Assembly (NCBI GenBank): GCA_029838195.1
Contig: JALGVJ010000034.1
Coordinates: 1 to 37,539 of the forward strand
Length of the DNA: 37,539 nucleotides
Source of the DNA: Promethearchaeota archaeon
Lineage (GTDB): Archaea; Asgardarchaeota; Lokiarchaeia; Sigyniarchaeales; SOKP01
Reading direction: 5' to 3'
Positions 16,487-26,066 of this stretch are shown in pieces; position 1 is the first letter of the stretch, and every line of letters starts with the position of its first letter. Both the position numbers and the translations under genes were made by a program. Below the pieces are notes generated by a model. That model made no database searches and was not told the origin of the DNA. It saw only the letters and a list, made by a program, of their open reading frames with translations.

Positions 16487-18031
16487 CTAAATTGAATAAT
16501 AAGAAAATTGGTGATCTAATTTTTGTTTTAAATCGTTACTCAAATTAAACTTCTCTTGATAAAATGTAAATATTAAATTATCAATCTTTCTTTGAAGGAA
16601 GTGATAATCAAAAGAGATATTTTTCTTTAAATTTTCTATAATTTCTTTAACCAGTTCCTCTATTATTGTTTTAATTTCATTAGTCGGTTTAATGAAAGGT
16701 AAAGAATGAATGCCCATTAATTGAATGCTATAGGTATTGTTCATGATTCCCTTCATTAAATAATTATATAGAGAACTATTTAATACTCCCAACATGTATT
16801 CAATTGAAATGGAATTATCTCTAATGATAAACCCCATGGCTTTATTTGAATCCCAATAACACCCTTTTGGCATGTACCGTGCGGCTAATCGGGAACTCAC
16901 GCCGCTTATCACGATGCCCTCTTTTTCAAAAGGAACGTTCTTTGGAATATCATAATTTTTAATTGATTGGGGTGTCCAATCCACAGCTTCCATTATCGGT
17001 CGATAATATTGTTCTGCTCCTCCTCTTTTCAAATAAAGTTTCCACGATCCGCCTTTTAATAAATCTTTCGAAATTATTTTATATTTTTTTTCAGGATCTT
17101 TTATATGTAAATTTTTTTTATGAAAAATTTCCGCCAATTTTGTTCCTTCTATTGCCGCAATGTATTTCGCATTATCATGAGTGTGCATCCCTATATACCC
17201 CTTTAGATATTTCTCCAATCTCGGAGATTTTTCAAACAACTCAATAATTCCCTCTTCCACATCCGTGAAAAAAACATGGAAAGGAAGTAAATGGTATTTT
17301 TTCTGTTTAATCTTAATAATTTTTCTTGGTTTCCAATATTCATCCTCATTCGACACCCGAGGAATGATGCGCATGACATGCTCCAATCGCTCTTTCTTTT
17401 TCTCCTTTCCTTCACATTTTTCTAAAATCATGATGGCAGTACTGATATTTACTTTTTGATCCTCAAATACGTTTTTGGGCGCTAAAAGAATTTCTTTTAT
17501 CTTACATGTATTGAGAATGAATTTTCTTAATTTTTCATGGCTTCTTAACGTCATGAAAGAATCGCTAATGATGAACCCTAATCGGCCTCCATTTTTTAAT
17601 CTCCAAATACTACTAACTAAAAACATGGCGTAAGTTTCATGAGCATTAATTTTACCGTAGATTTTTTGTAAGTTGGCACGGTTTTTTTTAACATAAGCAC
17701 TTGCTTTATTCAAATATGGAGGATTTCCAAGAATGACATCAAATTGATTAAAAATGCCGTGGGAAATTGATAATAAGTAATCTTTTATCTCATGATTAAT
17801 TCCCAACTGCTCATATTTTTTTTTATGAATCGGATTAATATCAAAACAGTATAAGTTTTTATTTGATACTCCTTCTTTCAATAAAGCTACTAGGAAAATA
17901 CCGGGACCCGCACAAGGATCTAATATTTTTTCATCTATTGTAAAGGGACTTAATCTTGAAATAATATATTCAACCGTTTTAGGTGGGGTAATAACTAAAC
18001 CTAAGTCTTTATTATTGTCAAGTCCAACCAA
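16487..18031 (-). CDS. N6-adenine DNA methyltransferase (Eco57I/TaqI-like), orphan
   Basis: A 514-residue SAM-dependent methyltransferase. The N-terminal half has motif X/I in ILDPCAGPGIFLVALL near residue 40 and the catalytic motif IV NPPY in VILGNPPYLNKAS near 101. RLKNGGRLGFIISDSFM (near 150) is typical of the Eco57I-type gamma class. Residues 270-480 look like a TaqI-type target-recognition domain. There is no N-terminal PD-(D/E)xK nuclease, so it is not a full type IIG enzyme, and no separate nuclease gene is next to it. It is probably an orphan epigenetic methylase or the remains of a restriction system. The TTG start follows AAAGGA by about 10 bases. It ends a possible operon with the M28 peptidase and the IlvD-family gene. 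Confidence 0.85.
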   Translation of the reverse strand: MVGLDNNKDLGLVITPPKTVEYIISRLSPFTIDEKILDPCAGPGIFLVALLKEGVSNKNLYCFDINPIHKKKYEQLGINHEIKDYLLSISHGIFNQFDVILGNPPYLNKASAYVKKNRANLQKIYGKINAHETYAMFLVSSIWRLKNGGRLGFIISDSFMTLRSHEKLRKFILNTCKIKEILLAPKNVFEDQKVNISTAIMILEKCEGKEKKKERLEHVMRIIPRVSNEDEYWKPRKIIKIKQKKYHLLPFHVFFTDVEEGIIELFEKSPRLEKYLKGYIGMHTHDNAKYIAAIEGTKLAEIFHKKNLHIKDPEKKYKIISKDLLKGGSWKLYLKRGGAEQYYRPIMEAVDWTPQSIKNYDIPKNVPFEKEGIVISGVSSRLAARYMPKGCYWDSNKAMGFIIRDNSISIEYMLGVLNSSLYNYLMKGIMNNTYSIQLMGIHSLPFIKPTNEIKTIIEELVKEIIENLKKNISFDYHFLQRKIDNLIFTFYQEKFNLSNDLKQKLDHQFSYYSI

Positions 18032-18115
18032 TTTTTTTTTCCTTTAATTTAATTCATTTTAATACATCATCAATCTTTTAGAAATCTCTCTAATATAATG
18101 ATTTTTATTGTATAT

Positions 18116-19303
18116 CTATATATCCTCTAATCTTTTAAAGGTGAAGATGATTAATTTGCACAATTTTTCTAAAATTGAAACATTTATCTTGTCGGGTGTA
18201 TCCTCTCTCGAATGGACATACCGATAAGTTCTCAAATCCCCAAAACCTGCTCCACGAAATCCTTGTTTCTTAAGGAAATAGCCATCTGAATGCGCACCTA
18301 ACGTTTTATAGCGAATGTCTTTAAGAATGTTAAACTCCCTTCCTTTTATGATCAACAAATTGAAAAATTCCGGTTTTAATTTCCTTGTTTCTTTACTCGC
18401 AAAAAGGCAAACGCTTTGACCAATGGCATCAAAATTCAAAATAATTGTCCGTTTTTTATCAAGGTGATTAATTTCTTCATAAAACATTCTTATACCCATT
18501 GTACCTGTTTCTTCAGCTCCGGTAAACACAAACCAATATTTTTTAAATCTATTCTCTTGTTCAGCATAATAATTTAATAATTCTAAGACAATGGAAATAC
18601 CGGATGCATTATCAATTGCCCCTCTTGAATTATCATTTGTAGTATTTAGAATTAATATAGTCATTGCAATAAAATTAATGCTTAAAGGAACAATTCCAAG
18701 AAAATAAAATAATTTTTCATATTGCGGAAGGATGTAATTTTTCAACAGGATAATGATTGATAAAAGGACGGCGGTATAAATCCATGTCCTTATAGCTATA
18801 ATTCTGGTTAAAATACTGAATTTTTGTCCTTTTGAATCAAGATGGCAAAAAAATAATACATTAATGGGAGACTCTGTTCTCTCCTTACTGAATGTTTGAT
18901 TATCCTCTTGATTCAAATTAATTAATTTATTCTTGGGGGGCAAAATTACATATAAATTATGCGATTTTAATTTTTTACCAAATTTAATTTCATGAGGTTT
19001 TCTCGTCAGAATAAATGAAAACATCATGATTATTAACAGGAAGCTAACAATAATGACAAAAATGAGAGCTTCGATGTTAAGATAATAGATTAACAATAAA
19101 ATAGAAATCGAGAAAAACCCTAATTTTGGATATATTCTCGAATAAAACGTTGAAAATTCAAATTCTTGTATTTCGGGATGTAGATTTAAAGCTTCTATTT
19201 TTTCTTTCACTAGTTCAAGAGCTTTTCTTTCTCCTGAAGAGCCTGAAACTCGTGGAAATGAAAATGAATTTAAATTATGCTCAATTCGTTTTTTATTTAT
19301 CAT
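18116..19303 (-). CDS. Membrane-anchored M28-family metallopeptidase (second copy)
   Basis: A 395-residue paralogue of the protein at 2070-3338 with the same plan: an N-terminal FSFPRVSGSSGERKA segment, one membrane hairpin near 66-115 and another near 170-215, with zinc-site motifs between and after. The ligands are in FFCHLDSKGQ (near 153), GAIDNASG (near 232), FTGAEETGTMG (near 262), ILNFDAIGQ (near 290) and LGAHSDGYF (near 337). All five metal positions are intact, unlike the first copy, where the NFD aspartate is Glu. It starts 17 bases after the IlvD-family gene, so the two are probably co-transcribed. Its substrate is unknown. Confidence 0.85.
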   Translation of the reverse strand: MINKKRIEHNLNSFSFPRVSGSSGERKALELVKEKIEALNLHPEIQEFEFSTFYSRIYPKLGFFSISILLLIYYLNIEALIFVIIVSFLLIIMMFSFILTRKPHEIKFGKKLKSHNLYVILPPKNKLINLNQEDNQTFSKERTESPINVLFFCHLDSKGQKFSILTRIIAIRTWIYTAVLLSIIILLKNYILPQYEKLFYFLGIVPLSINFIAMTILILNTTNDNSRGAIDNASGISIVLELLNYYAEQENRFKKYWFVFTGAEETGTMGIRMFYEEINHLDKKRTIILNFDAIGQSVCLFASKETRKLKPEFFNLLIIKGREFNILKDIRYKTLGAHSDGYFLKKQGFRGAGFGDLRTYRYVHSREDTPDKINVSILEKLCKLIIFTFKRLEDI

Positions 19304-19320
19304 GATGTGATATCAATTAT

Positions 19321-20991
19321 TTAATCGATATATGCTCCATGCTTAGCCGAACTTACAATTTTTCTATAGGTTTCTAAATACCCAGGAGCTGGTTTTATTT
19401 TGGGACCTTTCCACTCCATTAATCTATTTTTAATTTCTTTTTCTTCTATTAATAAATTTAATCTTCTATTATCAATATCGATTTCAATTTTATCTTCCTC
19501 CTCAACGATCGCAATGGGCCCTCCTTCAAATGCTTCGGGACATACATGACCTATACAAGGTCCTCTCGTCGCTCCTGAATACCGTCCATCCGTTATCATG
19601 GCTACTAACTCTCCTAATTCCATGCCCACTAGAATTGCTGCAGGAATAGATAATTCTCTCATTCCAGGTGACCCTTTTGGCCCCTCATACCTAATCACTA
19701 AAACATCTCCCTCTTCTGCTTTATTAGATAATAAAGCCCTTTTTACTTCCTCCTCACTTTCAAATACTCTCGCCGGCCCTATATGGTGGCGCATCTTGGG
19801 ATTTACCGCACTTTGTTTAATGATCGCCCCTTCAGGAGCCAAATTTCCTGTTAAAACTGCAATTCCTCCTTCTACTGCAATAGGATCTTTTAGGTCTCGG
19901 ATGATTTGATAATCCGTGACGTGGATCAAATTTAGATAATCTTTAAGTTCTATTCCAAGCACCGTTTTCGTAGATAGATCCAATTTCGAAGAGAGTTTCT
20001 TCATGAGGACTCCCACGCCTCCGGCTTCATGAAATTCTGAAAGATTATATTCTGATGCGGGCTTGAATTTAGCTAACAAGGGTATGGATTTACTTAATCT
20101 ATCGAAATCAAAATGAGACAAATCTCCCCCAATTTCATGAGATAATGCACACATGTGGAGTATCATGTTAGAAGAACCCCCAAAAGATAAGGCTACTTTA
20201 ATAGCATTTTCAATGGATTGATGTGTGATGATATCCAAGGCTCTAATATTTTCCTTCACTAAATTCATGATTGTTCTCCCGGTTTCTCTACTTAAATCTT
20301 CTCGTATCTTACTGACGGCACTCATAGTGGCACATTTTGGCAAGGAAAGTCCCATGGCTTCCACAATACATGCCATTGTATTGGCAGTCCCCATCATATT
20401 GCAAGCGCCTGGTGTCCAACATGTTTCTGACTCAATGAGAAAAAATTCTTCACGTGTTATATTTCCCGCATTAAATTGACCAATGGCTTCCTTGATATCA
20501 CTTGTCACGAACGTTTTTCCTTTTAATGGTCCTTCTGTAAACGTTTTTGGTTCCATGATGCCCCCCGTTAGAAAAATGGTAGGGATATTACATCGTGCCG
20601 CCGCTAATAACATTCCAGGAATGATTTTATCGCAAGAGCAGAGCATGACCATGCCATCAAATCCATAAGCTTTAATCGTGCATTCAATAGATGAGGCAAT
20701 TATTTCTCTTGTTGGAAGGACATATTTAGAAAAATTTCCTGAATTTGCAATACCATCACATGTTGCTATTGTATTAAATTCCATGGGAACTCCCCCTTTT
20801 TCTCTGATTCCTTCTTTTACCCATTGACTCAACTTTCTTAAATGTACGTGTCCTGGATTTATTTCATTCCAAGAATTTACAACAGCTATTTTTGGTTTAG
20901 TTAAATCCTCATAAGAATATCCACAAGCGTGAAAAAGAGCCCTTTCATAAGCCTTTTCGGGAATTAAATCTTCTTTTTTCAACGATTGCAA
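19321..20991 (-). CDS. ilvD: IlvD/Edd-family dehydratase (dihydroxy-acid or sugar-acid dehydratase)
   Basis: An Fe-S dehydratase of 556 residues, normal for the family. Motifs are CSCDKIIPGML near residue 117, CWTPGACNMMGTANTM near 190 and DGRYSGATRGPCIGHVCPEA near 468. Classical dihydroxy-acid dehydratase has GCDK.MPG, GACGGMYTANTM and an EFNTIGVSDGI stretch; here these read CSCDKIIPG, ACNMMGTANTM and EFNTIATCDGIANSG. The CNxMGTAxTM form is what I recall from aldonic-acid (arabonate/xylonate) dehydratases. With Gfo/Idh/MocA sugar oxidoreductases next door, a sugar-acid role is at least as likely as valine/isoleucine synthesis. The gene symbol is therefore provisional. The start is TTG; a second TTG three codons later is possible. 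It heads a leftward gene group. Confidence 0.82.
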   Translation of the reverse strand: MQSLKKEDLIPEKAYERALFHACGYSYEDLTKPKIAVVNSWNEINPGHVHLRKLSQWVKEGIREKGGVPMEFNTIATCDGIANSGNFSKYVLPTREIIASSIECTIKAYGFDGMVMLCSCDKIIPGMLLAAARCNIPTIFLTGGIMEPKTFTEGPLKGKTFVTSDIKEAIGQFNAGNITREEFFLIESETCWTPGACNMMGTANTMACIVEAMGLSLPKCATMSAVSKIREDLSRETGRTIMNLVKENIRALDIITHQSIENAIKVALSFGGSSNMILHMCALSHEIGGDLSHFDFDRLSKSIPLLAKFKPASEYNLSEFHEAGGVGVLMKKLSSKLDLSTKTVLGIELKDYLNLIHVTDYQIIRDLKDPIAVEGGIAVLTGNLAPEGAIIKQSAVNPKMRHHIGPARVFESEEEVKRALLSNKAEEGDVLVIRYEGPKGSPGMRELSIPAAILVGMELGELVAMITDGRYSGATRGPCIGHVCPEAFEGGPIAIVEEEDKIEIDIDNRRLNLLIEEKEIKNRLMEWKGPKIKPAPGYLETYRKIVSSAKHGAYID

Positions 20992-21259
20992 ACCTTTTTT
21001 TATTGATGATAATAAATAAATTAATTAAATTAAAAAAAGAACTTAAACACTCCTTTAATAAACTTTAAGTTCACGAAGATTCAGGCATTTACTTTTTAAC
21101 CATGAGTATAAACATCTTTTAAAATTAAGAAATTAAACCGTCAATTAAAAAAAAATGGTCTTTTATTTTTTCATTTACTATTATAAGAAATAAAATCTTT
21201 TTAGGGTTTGGAAATTTCTTTAAATAAAATCGATTGAAAAACATTGCGTGAGAAAAGTA

Positions 21260-22390
21260 ATGGCCATGAAAAGTGACATGCTAAAAGTAGGAATCATCGG
21301 AACGGGAACAATTTTCGATCTTAATGTTCTTGGTTATTTGAATAGAGATGACGTGAAAATCACTTGCTTGTGTAATAGGACCATCAAAAAAGCTGAAGAA
21401 AAAAAAGAAAAATTTCACCTTGAGAAAACCACCTCCATTTATTGTGATTATAAAGAAATGGTGGATGAAGAAGATTTAGATATCGTGGTAATTCTTTTAC
21501 CCCATGATTTACATGCTGATGCAACAATCTACGCAGCTAAGAAAAAGATAAAAGGTATTTCCGTACAAAAACCCATGGCTGTTAATTTAAAAGAAGCAGA
21601 TGACATGATTACTGCTTGTAAGAATTCGGGGTCAATTTTATCCATATTTGAAAATTTCGTGTTTGCTCCTCATATCATGAAAGCTAAAGAATTAATTCAT
21701 AAGGATTATATTGGAGATGTTGCATCGATTAGAATTAAAGTTGCGATGGGTTCCCATGGAGGTTGGGAAATACCGGAAAGTGCAAATAAATGGAGAAAAG
21801 ACCCGAAGAAAGTAGGAGGCGATCCTAAAAAAGGATCACCCATTTTGTTGGATAATGGATGGCATGCATTTACCCTGGGATGGTGGCTTTTTAATGAAGA
21901 GATTGAAAAAGTATTTGCGTGGACCGGAGCTTTTCAAGGTCTTGATACCCCCGCTTTTGTCATGTGGAAGTGTAAGAATAAGAAAGACCATTTAGTCCCA
22001 AAATATGGAAATATGGAATTCTCCTTGATGCCAGAAATGAAAATCCCATCTCGTTATTATCCCACGGATGAATTTATCGAAATTATCGGGAGCAGGGGAT
22101 TAATGAAGATTAACCAATGTACCTCCATTGGAAATGAGATGACGTCCTCAGAGATCTTTCCTCCTTTAATGATTGTTAGAGACGGAAAAGTTGAAACCTA
22201 TAGGGAGTTTCAAAACGATTGGAAATATAGCTTCATTAATGCAACGCATCATTTCATAGATGCTGTGAAAGAAAATAAACCCCCCATGTTATCCGGAGAA
22301 CAAGCAAGATATATCTTGAAATTTAATCTTGCGGCAATACAATCTTCAATTACGCATGAAGATGTTTATTTAGATGAGTTGGAAGAGTAA
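21260..22390 (+). CDS. Gfo/Idh/MocA-family oxidoreductase (copy 1)
   Basis: An NAD(P)-dependent sugar or inositol dehydrogenase-like protein of about 376 residues. The Rossmann motif VGIIGTGTIFDLNVLGY is at about residues 8-24. The usual EKP active-site motif is QKP here (SVQKPMAVNLKEAD, near 105), so the lysine is kept. The C-terminal beta domain carries DEFIEIIGSRGLMKINQC near 278. It is clearly related to the convergent gene at 22401-23666: both contain YKEMVDEEDLDIV, FENF, the QKP variant and the INQCTS signature. ATG 21260 is chosen; GTG 21248 and ATG 21266/21278 are alternatives. A TATA-like ATTATAA lies near 21179. The substrate is unknown. Confidence 0.87.
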   Translation: MAMKSDMLKVGIIGTGTIFDLNVLGYLNRDDVKITCLCNRTIKKAEEKKEKFHLEKTTSIYCDYKEMVDEEDLDIVVILLPHDLHADATIYAAKKKIKGISVQKPMAVNLKEADDMITACKNSGSILSIFENFVFAPHIMKAKELIHKDYIGDVASIRIKVAMGSHGGWEIPESANKWRKDPKKVGGDPKKGSPILLDNGWHAFTLGWWLFNEEIEKVFAWTGAFQGLDTPAFVMWKCKNKKDHLVPKYGNMEFSLMPEMKIPSRYYPTDEFIEIIGSRGLMKINQCTSIGNEMTSSEIFPPLMIVRDGKVETYREFQNDWKYSFINATHHFIDAVKENKPPMLSGEQARYILKFNLAAIQSSITHEDVYLDELEE

Positions 22391-22400
22391 AAATATATAA

Positions 22401-23666
22401 TTATAAATTATATTCATATTCAAAAGTCTTGTGTTTTAATCCTTGTTCAATTCCTTTTTTTAAATCCTTTTTCTTCCTCATGTTATATTTAACCATCCCC
22501 CTTCCTGCTGAAGGTGGAGGTGGCTCAATGTAGCACGTTCCCTTTCTTTCCGCTTCCGCATTAATTTCCTCCCATTTTACGATACGTCCTTCTTGATGGG
22601 AAATATAGGGCATCTTCCCGAAAATGACCAAGTTTTTACCCTCCTCTCCTGTATATATGGGTTTTCCCTTTCCCGTCTTTACCACGTCGATAAAATGCAT
22701 CGTGGAATTTATAAAAGAATATCTCCAATCTCTTGGTAAATCCTCCCCGTATTTTTTCACTTTTCCATTGACATATACCACTATTGGAGGATATTGAGGT
22801 GTTTTAGAAAGAAAATTCCCTCCAGACGTGCATTGATTTATCCACATGATGCCTTTAGTTCCTGATATTTCAATGAATTCATCTATCCCGTAATAATTAC
22901 TGGGAAAATATAAATTAGAAGCAAAAGTAAATTCCATGGAACCAAATTTGGGAGGACTATCCGGAGATTTTTGCGGATATTTCCAAATAATATTTGCCGG
23001 CGAATCAATGGCACCTGTAAAATAATTTATCCATCCATACACTTCCTCTACTCGTTGTTCATCCATTAACCATAATGCGACTGAGAGTTTATGTTGTCCG
23101 TCATCAAAAACTTCGGGTCCCCCTCCACAAGTTTCCACGTTTATCCTCCATGAGTAAGCACGCAACCCCACGGGCATGCTAGGACCTCCCGTTAATATAT
23201 TTACAATTCTGAAATTCAAGGGTTCTCCAATTATCTTCTCATCTAATAATTCTTTTGCCCTGAGATATATGGGATAAAATCGAAAATTCTCAAAGACTTT
23301 TAAAATTGTATTCTCCTCTTTACACATTTGGATGATTCTATCGCAATCTGCGATGGTATGAGCCATGGGCTTCTGCAAGGAAATGGCTTTCACTCCAGCT
23401 CTTGCGCAATATTCTGTCATGGGTGCATGTAAATGATGAGGGGTTAAAATCTCTACGATGTCTAAATCCTCTTCATCCACCATTTCTTTATAATCTTGAT
23501 AATATTTTAAAGTTCTGAGCCCCCATCTCTCCAATTTATTGGTAGCACAAGCTTTATCAACGTCTGATACTGCCACCAATTCCGTATCTTGAGAAAAAAT
23601 ATATCCCAAAACATTCAAATTGGAAATATCCCCGCAGCCAATAATTCCTACTCTCAACATTTTCAT
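22401..23666 (-). CDS. Gfo/Idh/MocA-family oxidoreductase (copy 2)
   Basis: A 421-residue paralogue of the convergent neighbour, with only 10 bases between their stops. The Rossmann motif GIIGCGDISNLNVLGY is at residues 8-23, SLQKPMAHTIADCD near 108, a substrate-domain histidine in EVFDDGQHKLSVALW near 190, and DEFIEISGTKGIMWINQC near 268. It is longer at the C-terminus, with a proline-rich IEPPPPSAGRG segment and a Lys-rich tail. Such paired oxidoreductases often act one after the other on a sugar (oxidation, then reduction). That is an inference from the arrangement and from the IlvD-family dehydratase nearby. Confidence 0.87.
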   Translation of the reverse strand: MKMLRVGIIGCGDISNLNVLGYIFSQDTELVAVSDVDKACATNKLERWGLRTLKYYQDYKEMVDEEDLDIVEILTPHHLHAPMTEYCARAGVKAISLQKPMAHTIADCDRIIQMCKEENTILKVFENFRFYPIYLRAKELLDEKIIGEPLNFRIVNILTGGPSMPVGLRAYSWRINVETCGGGPEVFDDGQHKLSVALWLMDEQRVEEVYGWINYFTGAIDSPANIIWKYPQKSPDSPPKFGSMEFTFASNLYFPSNYYGIDEFIEISGTKGIMWINQCTSGGNFLSKTPQYPPIVVYVNGKVKKYGEDLPRDWRYSFINSTMHFIDVVKTGKGKPIYTGEEGKNLVIFGKMPYISHQEGRIVKWEEINAEAERKGTCYIEPPPPSAGRGMVKYNMRKKKDLKKGIEQGLKHKTFEYEYNL

Positions 23667-23754
23667 AATTCGAGTATTTTTTTTATCATGGGTCTTAAAA
23701 TCGTGGCAAAATTATAAATTTTTATATTTAAGGAGTTTAAATTATAAAATAAGT

Positions 23755-24067
23755 TCATTTCAAGGGATATTTTGGTCTTTTCTTTTCAAAAAAAGCGCTC
23801 ACTCCTTCTAAGACATCTTTAGTTGTCGCAGCTAACATTTGTGCCCTATTTTCCAACTGGGTTATAGTATCCATGACCGGGAGAATCCATCAATAAATAA
23901 TTGCTTCTTTTGTCATTTGCAACCCTAAAGCGTTCTTTTCCAGAAAGGCCATGAAAATAATCCTTTTTTAGGGACTTATAACTTCTACGAGTGAACCCGA
24001 CATGATTTAACACGGGATAGAGTGAGTTCTTGTCGGTTATCGATAAACGATGTTTAATTTCCATCAA
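23755..24067 (-). pseudogene. Crotonase (enoyl-CoA hydratase) remnant
   Basis: The C-terminal end of an enoyl-CoA hydratase/isomerase is readable on the minus strand. NALGLQMTKEAI is followed by an in-frame TGA at about 23892-23890, then PVMDTITQLENRAQMLA and LEGVSAFFEKKRPKYP, and the natural stop at 23757-23755. Upstream, pieces of the same protein appear in different frames with further stops, and the catalytic N-terminal half is missing. A frame of 73 codons at 23846-24067 opens only because of these shifts and is not a gene. The good preservation of the last 45 codons points to fairly recent loss. Confidence 0.75.
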
Positions 24068-24127
24068 TTTTAGAGAATCAAAAATAGGCTCTCATGAATT
24101 AAAAACTAAATAAAAAAAAATTCAAGG

Positions 24128-25219
24128 TTATTTATTAAATAATTTTTCTACAAACGATTTCACGTGATTTATCGAATCTTGAGCTTCTGGTAAAATATTT
24201 AAACCAAACACTTGAAAGCCATGGGGAACGTCGTCCCAGGTTTCAAACGTGACGTCCACGCCGGCTTCTCTTGCTTTTTCATAAAATTTTTTGGCTCCGC
24301 TATATAGCATTTCCGATGTACTTGCTTGTATCAATAAGGGCGGAAGACCTCTGAGGTCTGCCAAAATGGGCGATATATAAGGATCATTTGGATCCTTACC
24401 ACCCAAATAAGCCGGAATGCACCACAATAAAAGACCTGAATCTGCTAAAATCGGATCTGTACGAGCATTCTCATAAAATAAATCATCCGTGCTTTCTTCT
24501 CTCAAATCCGTGGCAGGTGATAAACAAATCCCTCCACGAGGTAAGGGCATGCCGGCATCACGGGCTCTCAAAAGAGTGGTGATGGTATAATATCCTCCCG
24601 CAGATAATCCTCCGATAATGATATTTTCTGGTTTAATACCATTTTCAATTAACCACTGGTATGCTTTGAAGCAATCTTCTTGACCAGCAGGATGTGGATG
24701 TTCTGGCGCTAAGCGATAATCCACGCTCAATACCTTCATTTTAGTAGCCCCTCCCAGAGCCACAGACAGGTAGCGGGAATTTCGAGGAGAACCTATTACC
24801 ATCCCGCCTCCATGAATATATAAAAAAACCCGTTCATCCATTGCCTCGGGCACGATTTGCCATTCCGCAGGGACTCCCTTGACCTCAACATTTTCAATTT
24901 TCACCTCGGCCGGCAATGGATTTTCTTTTTCTTGCAAGTCAGAGGTGTAATCAAAAGTAAATTGAATAATTTTTGCAAGTAAAATGCGTTCTTCGTGAGT
25001 GGTCAACTCATTTAAATCCTTATACGTCAGATCTTTTCCTTTAGAGTCTATCCACCGCTTATTTGCATCCATTAGTTTGGTCCAGAGATCCCAGAAATTA
25101 AACCCTTTATTCTCTTCTCGTTTGAGGAATTCTGTAATTGCCTTCAGCTGGATCTTTTGATATTCAGCCATCAATTTCTTAACAATCGGCGTGAATTTTG
25201 ACCTATCAGATACGGACAT
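24128..25219 (-). CDS. Alpha/beta hydrolase, hormone-sensitive-lipase (HSL) family esterase
   Basis: A 363-residue carboxylesterase. The oxyanion-hole motif LYIHGGGMVIGSPRNSRY is near residue 133, DYRLAPEHPHPAGQED near 168 is a typical HSL stretch, the nucleophile is in IGGLSAGG near 205, and the catalytic His is in PHGFQVFG near 337. The acid position, usually DxLxD, reads TSEMLYSGA, so Glu probably takes its place. A 110-residue helical cap region precedes the core. It has no signal peptide, so it is probably cytoplasmic, acting on short- or medium-chain esters. It is intact although it sits between two decayed acyl-CoA genes and may have belonged to the same catabolic cluster. Confidence 0.87.
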   Translation of the reverse strand: MSVSDRSKFTPIVKKLMAEYQKIQLKAITEFLKREENKGFNFWDLWTKLMDANKRWIDSKGKDLTYKDLNELTTHEERILLAKIIQFTFDYTSDLQEKENPLPAEVKIENVEVKGVPAEWQIVPEAMDERVFLYIHGGGMVIGSPRNSRYLSVALGGATKMKVLSVDYRLAPEHPHPAGQEDCFKAYQWLIENGIKPENIIIGGLSAGGYYTITTLLRARDAGMPLPRGGICLSPATDLREESTDDLFYENARTDPILADSGLLLWCIPAYLGGKDPNDPYISPILADLRGLPPLLIQASTSEMLYSGAKKFYEKAREAGVDVTFETWDDVPHGFQVFGLNILPEAQDSINHVKSFVEKLFNK

Positions 25220-25448
25220 CTTCTTTCACTTCTTGATAATTAATTTGGATTAATAGATATTCTTAGTTTGAAAATTTTAATTAAAAAAATTTCGCATGCG
25301 CGTTATATTAAAAATAGAGAAATAATGTATTAAAAATTACCATTCTACTCCAAGAGAGATCTTCTTCAAAGTTCCTCTTAATCAAAAGCAAAGAATAGGA
25401 AATATAGAAATAAAAAGACTTGTTTAATAATTCAATTCTCCGTGAATT

Positions 25449-26066
25449 TCATTTAGGGTGCTCGTTTTTAATAATCGTTGCCGTAGACATTCCCAAACCC
25501 ACACACATGCTCAAAATGGCATATTCTTTCCCCGAATCTTCAAGCTGGTGAAGATTAGTGCCGATTAAATGGCAGCCCGTCATGCCCGCTTTTTTCATCC
25601 AAACTTGCCCCATATCATGAGCTGATTGAATTTGTCCGACCCAACTGGTTTTAAGTTCCTTTAGTTTTTGCTCGCAACAGGGATGTTTTTGCTCGCATGG
25701 CTTGCAATGCGCTGATTATTGCTTGAGCTCCACTAGCACACTGTCTATTTATAGAGAAACCGGGTATGCTAATGGGTATGTGAGCCGCTAAAACCGCAAT
25801 CCTTCCAAGATCAAGGGCACATTCTCTAATTTTACAATTTGACTATTGCATGAAACGATGGAGTCTCCTATCATTTCTGGGACAAAATCATTTCTTTTAA
25901 GAAGGGTCTTGTAGCAATGAACGATGAGATCATCTCCACGGTTTCTCACGATGGTCCCATCTTTTTTATCAATGGGTCTCATCACGTAATCGACAAGTAC
26001 GGGTTCTCGCCTAAGGTCTTTAAAATAATTTTCATACATGCTAATTGGTTCTGAAGTCATACTCAT
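25449..26066 (-). pseudogene. Thiolase (acetyl-CoA acetyltransferase) remnant
   Basis: The N-terminus is open: EPVLVDYVMRPIDKKDGTIV and DDLIVHCYKTLLKRNDFVPE are thiolase-like. Around 25835 the frame shifts, and the next frame continues with ECALDLGRIAVLAAHIPIS and then the active-site region INRQCASGAQAIISALQAM. After about 25680 the sequence jumps straight to the C-terminus, with MTGCHLIGTNLHQLEDSGKE and YAILSMCVGLGMSTATI, ending at TGA 25451-25449. The middle of the protein, about 200 residues, is deleted. A frameshift plus a large deletion make this a clear pseudogene of the 3-ketoacyl-CoA thiolase family. Confidence 0.82.

Noticed and set aside
23846..24067. 73-codon leftward frame starting MMEIKH
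   Set aside because: It is a chance frame across the crotonase remnant; the true coding text runs in another frame.
25788..26066. 92-codon leftward frame as a stand-alone gene
   Set aside because: It is only the N-terminus of thiolase up to a frameshift; the rest continues in another frame with the middle deleted.
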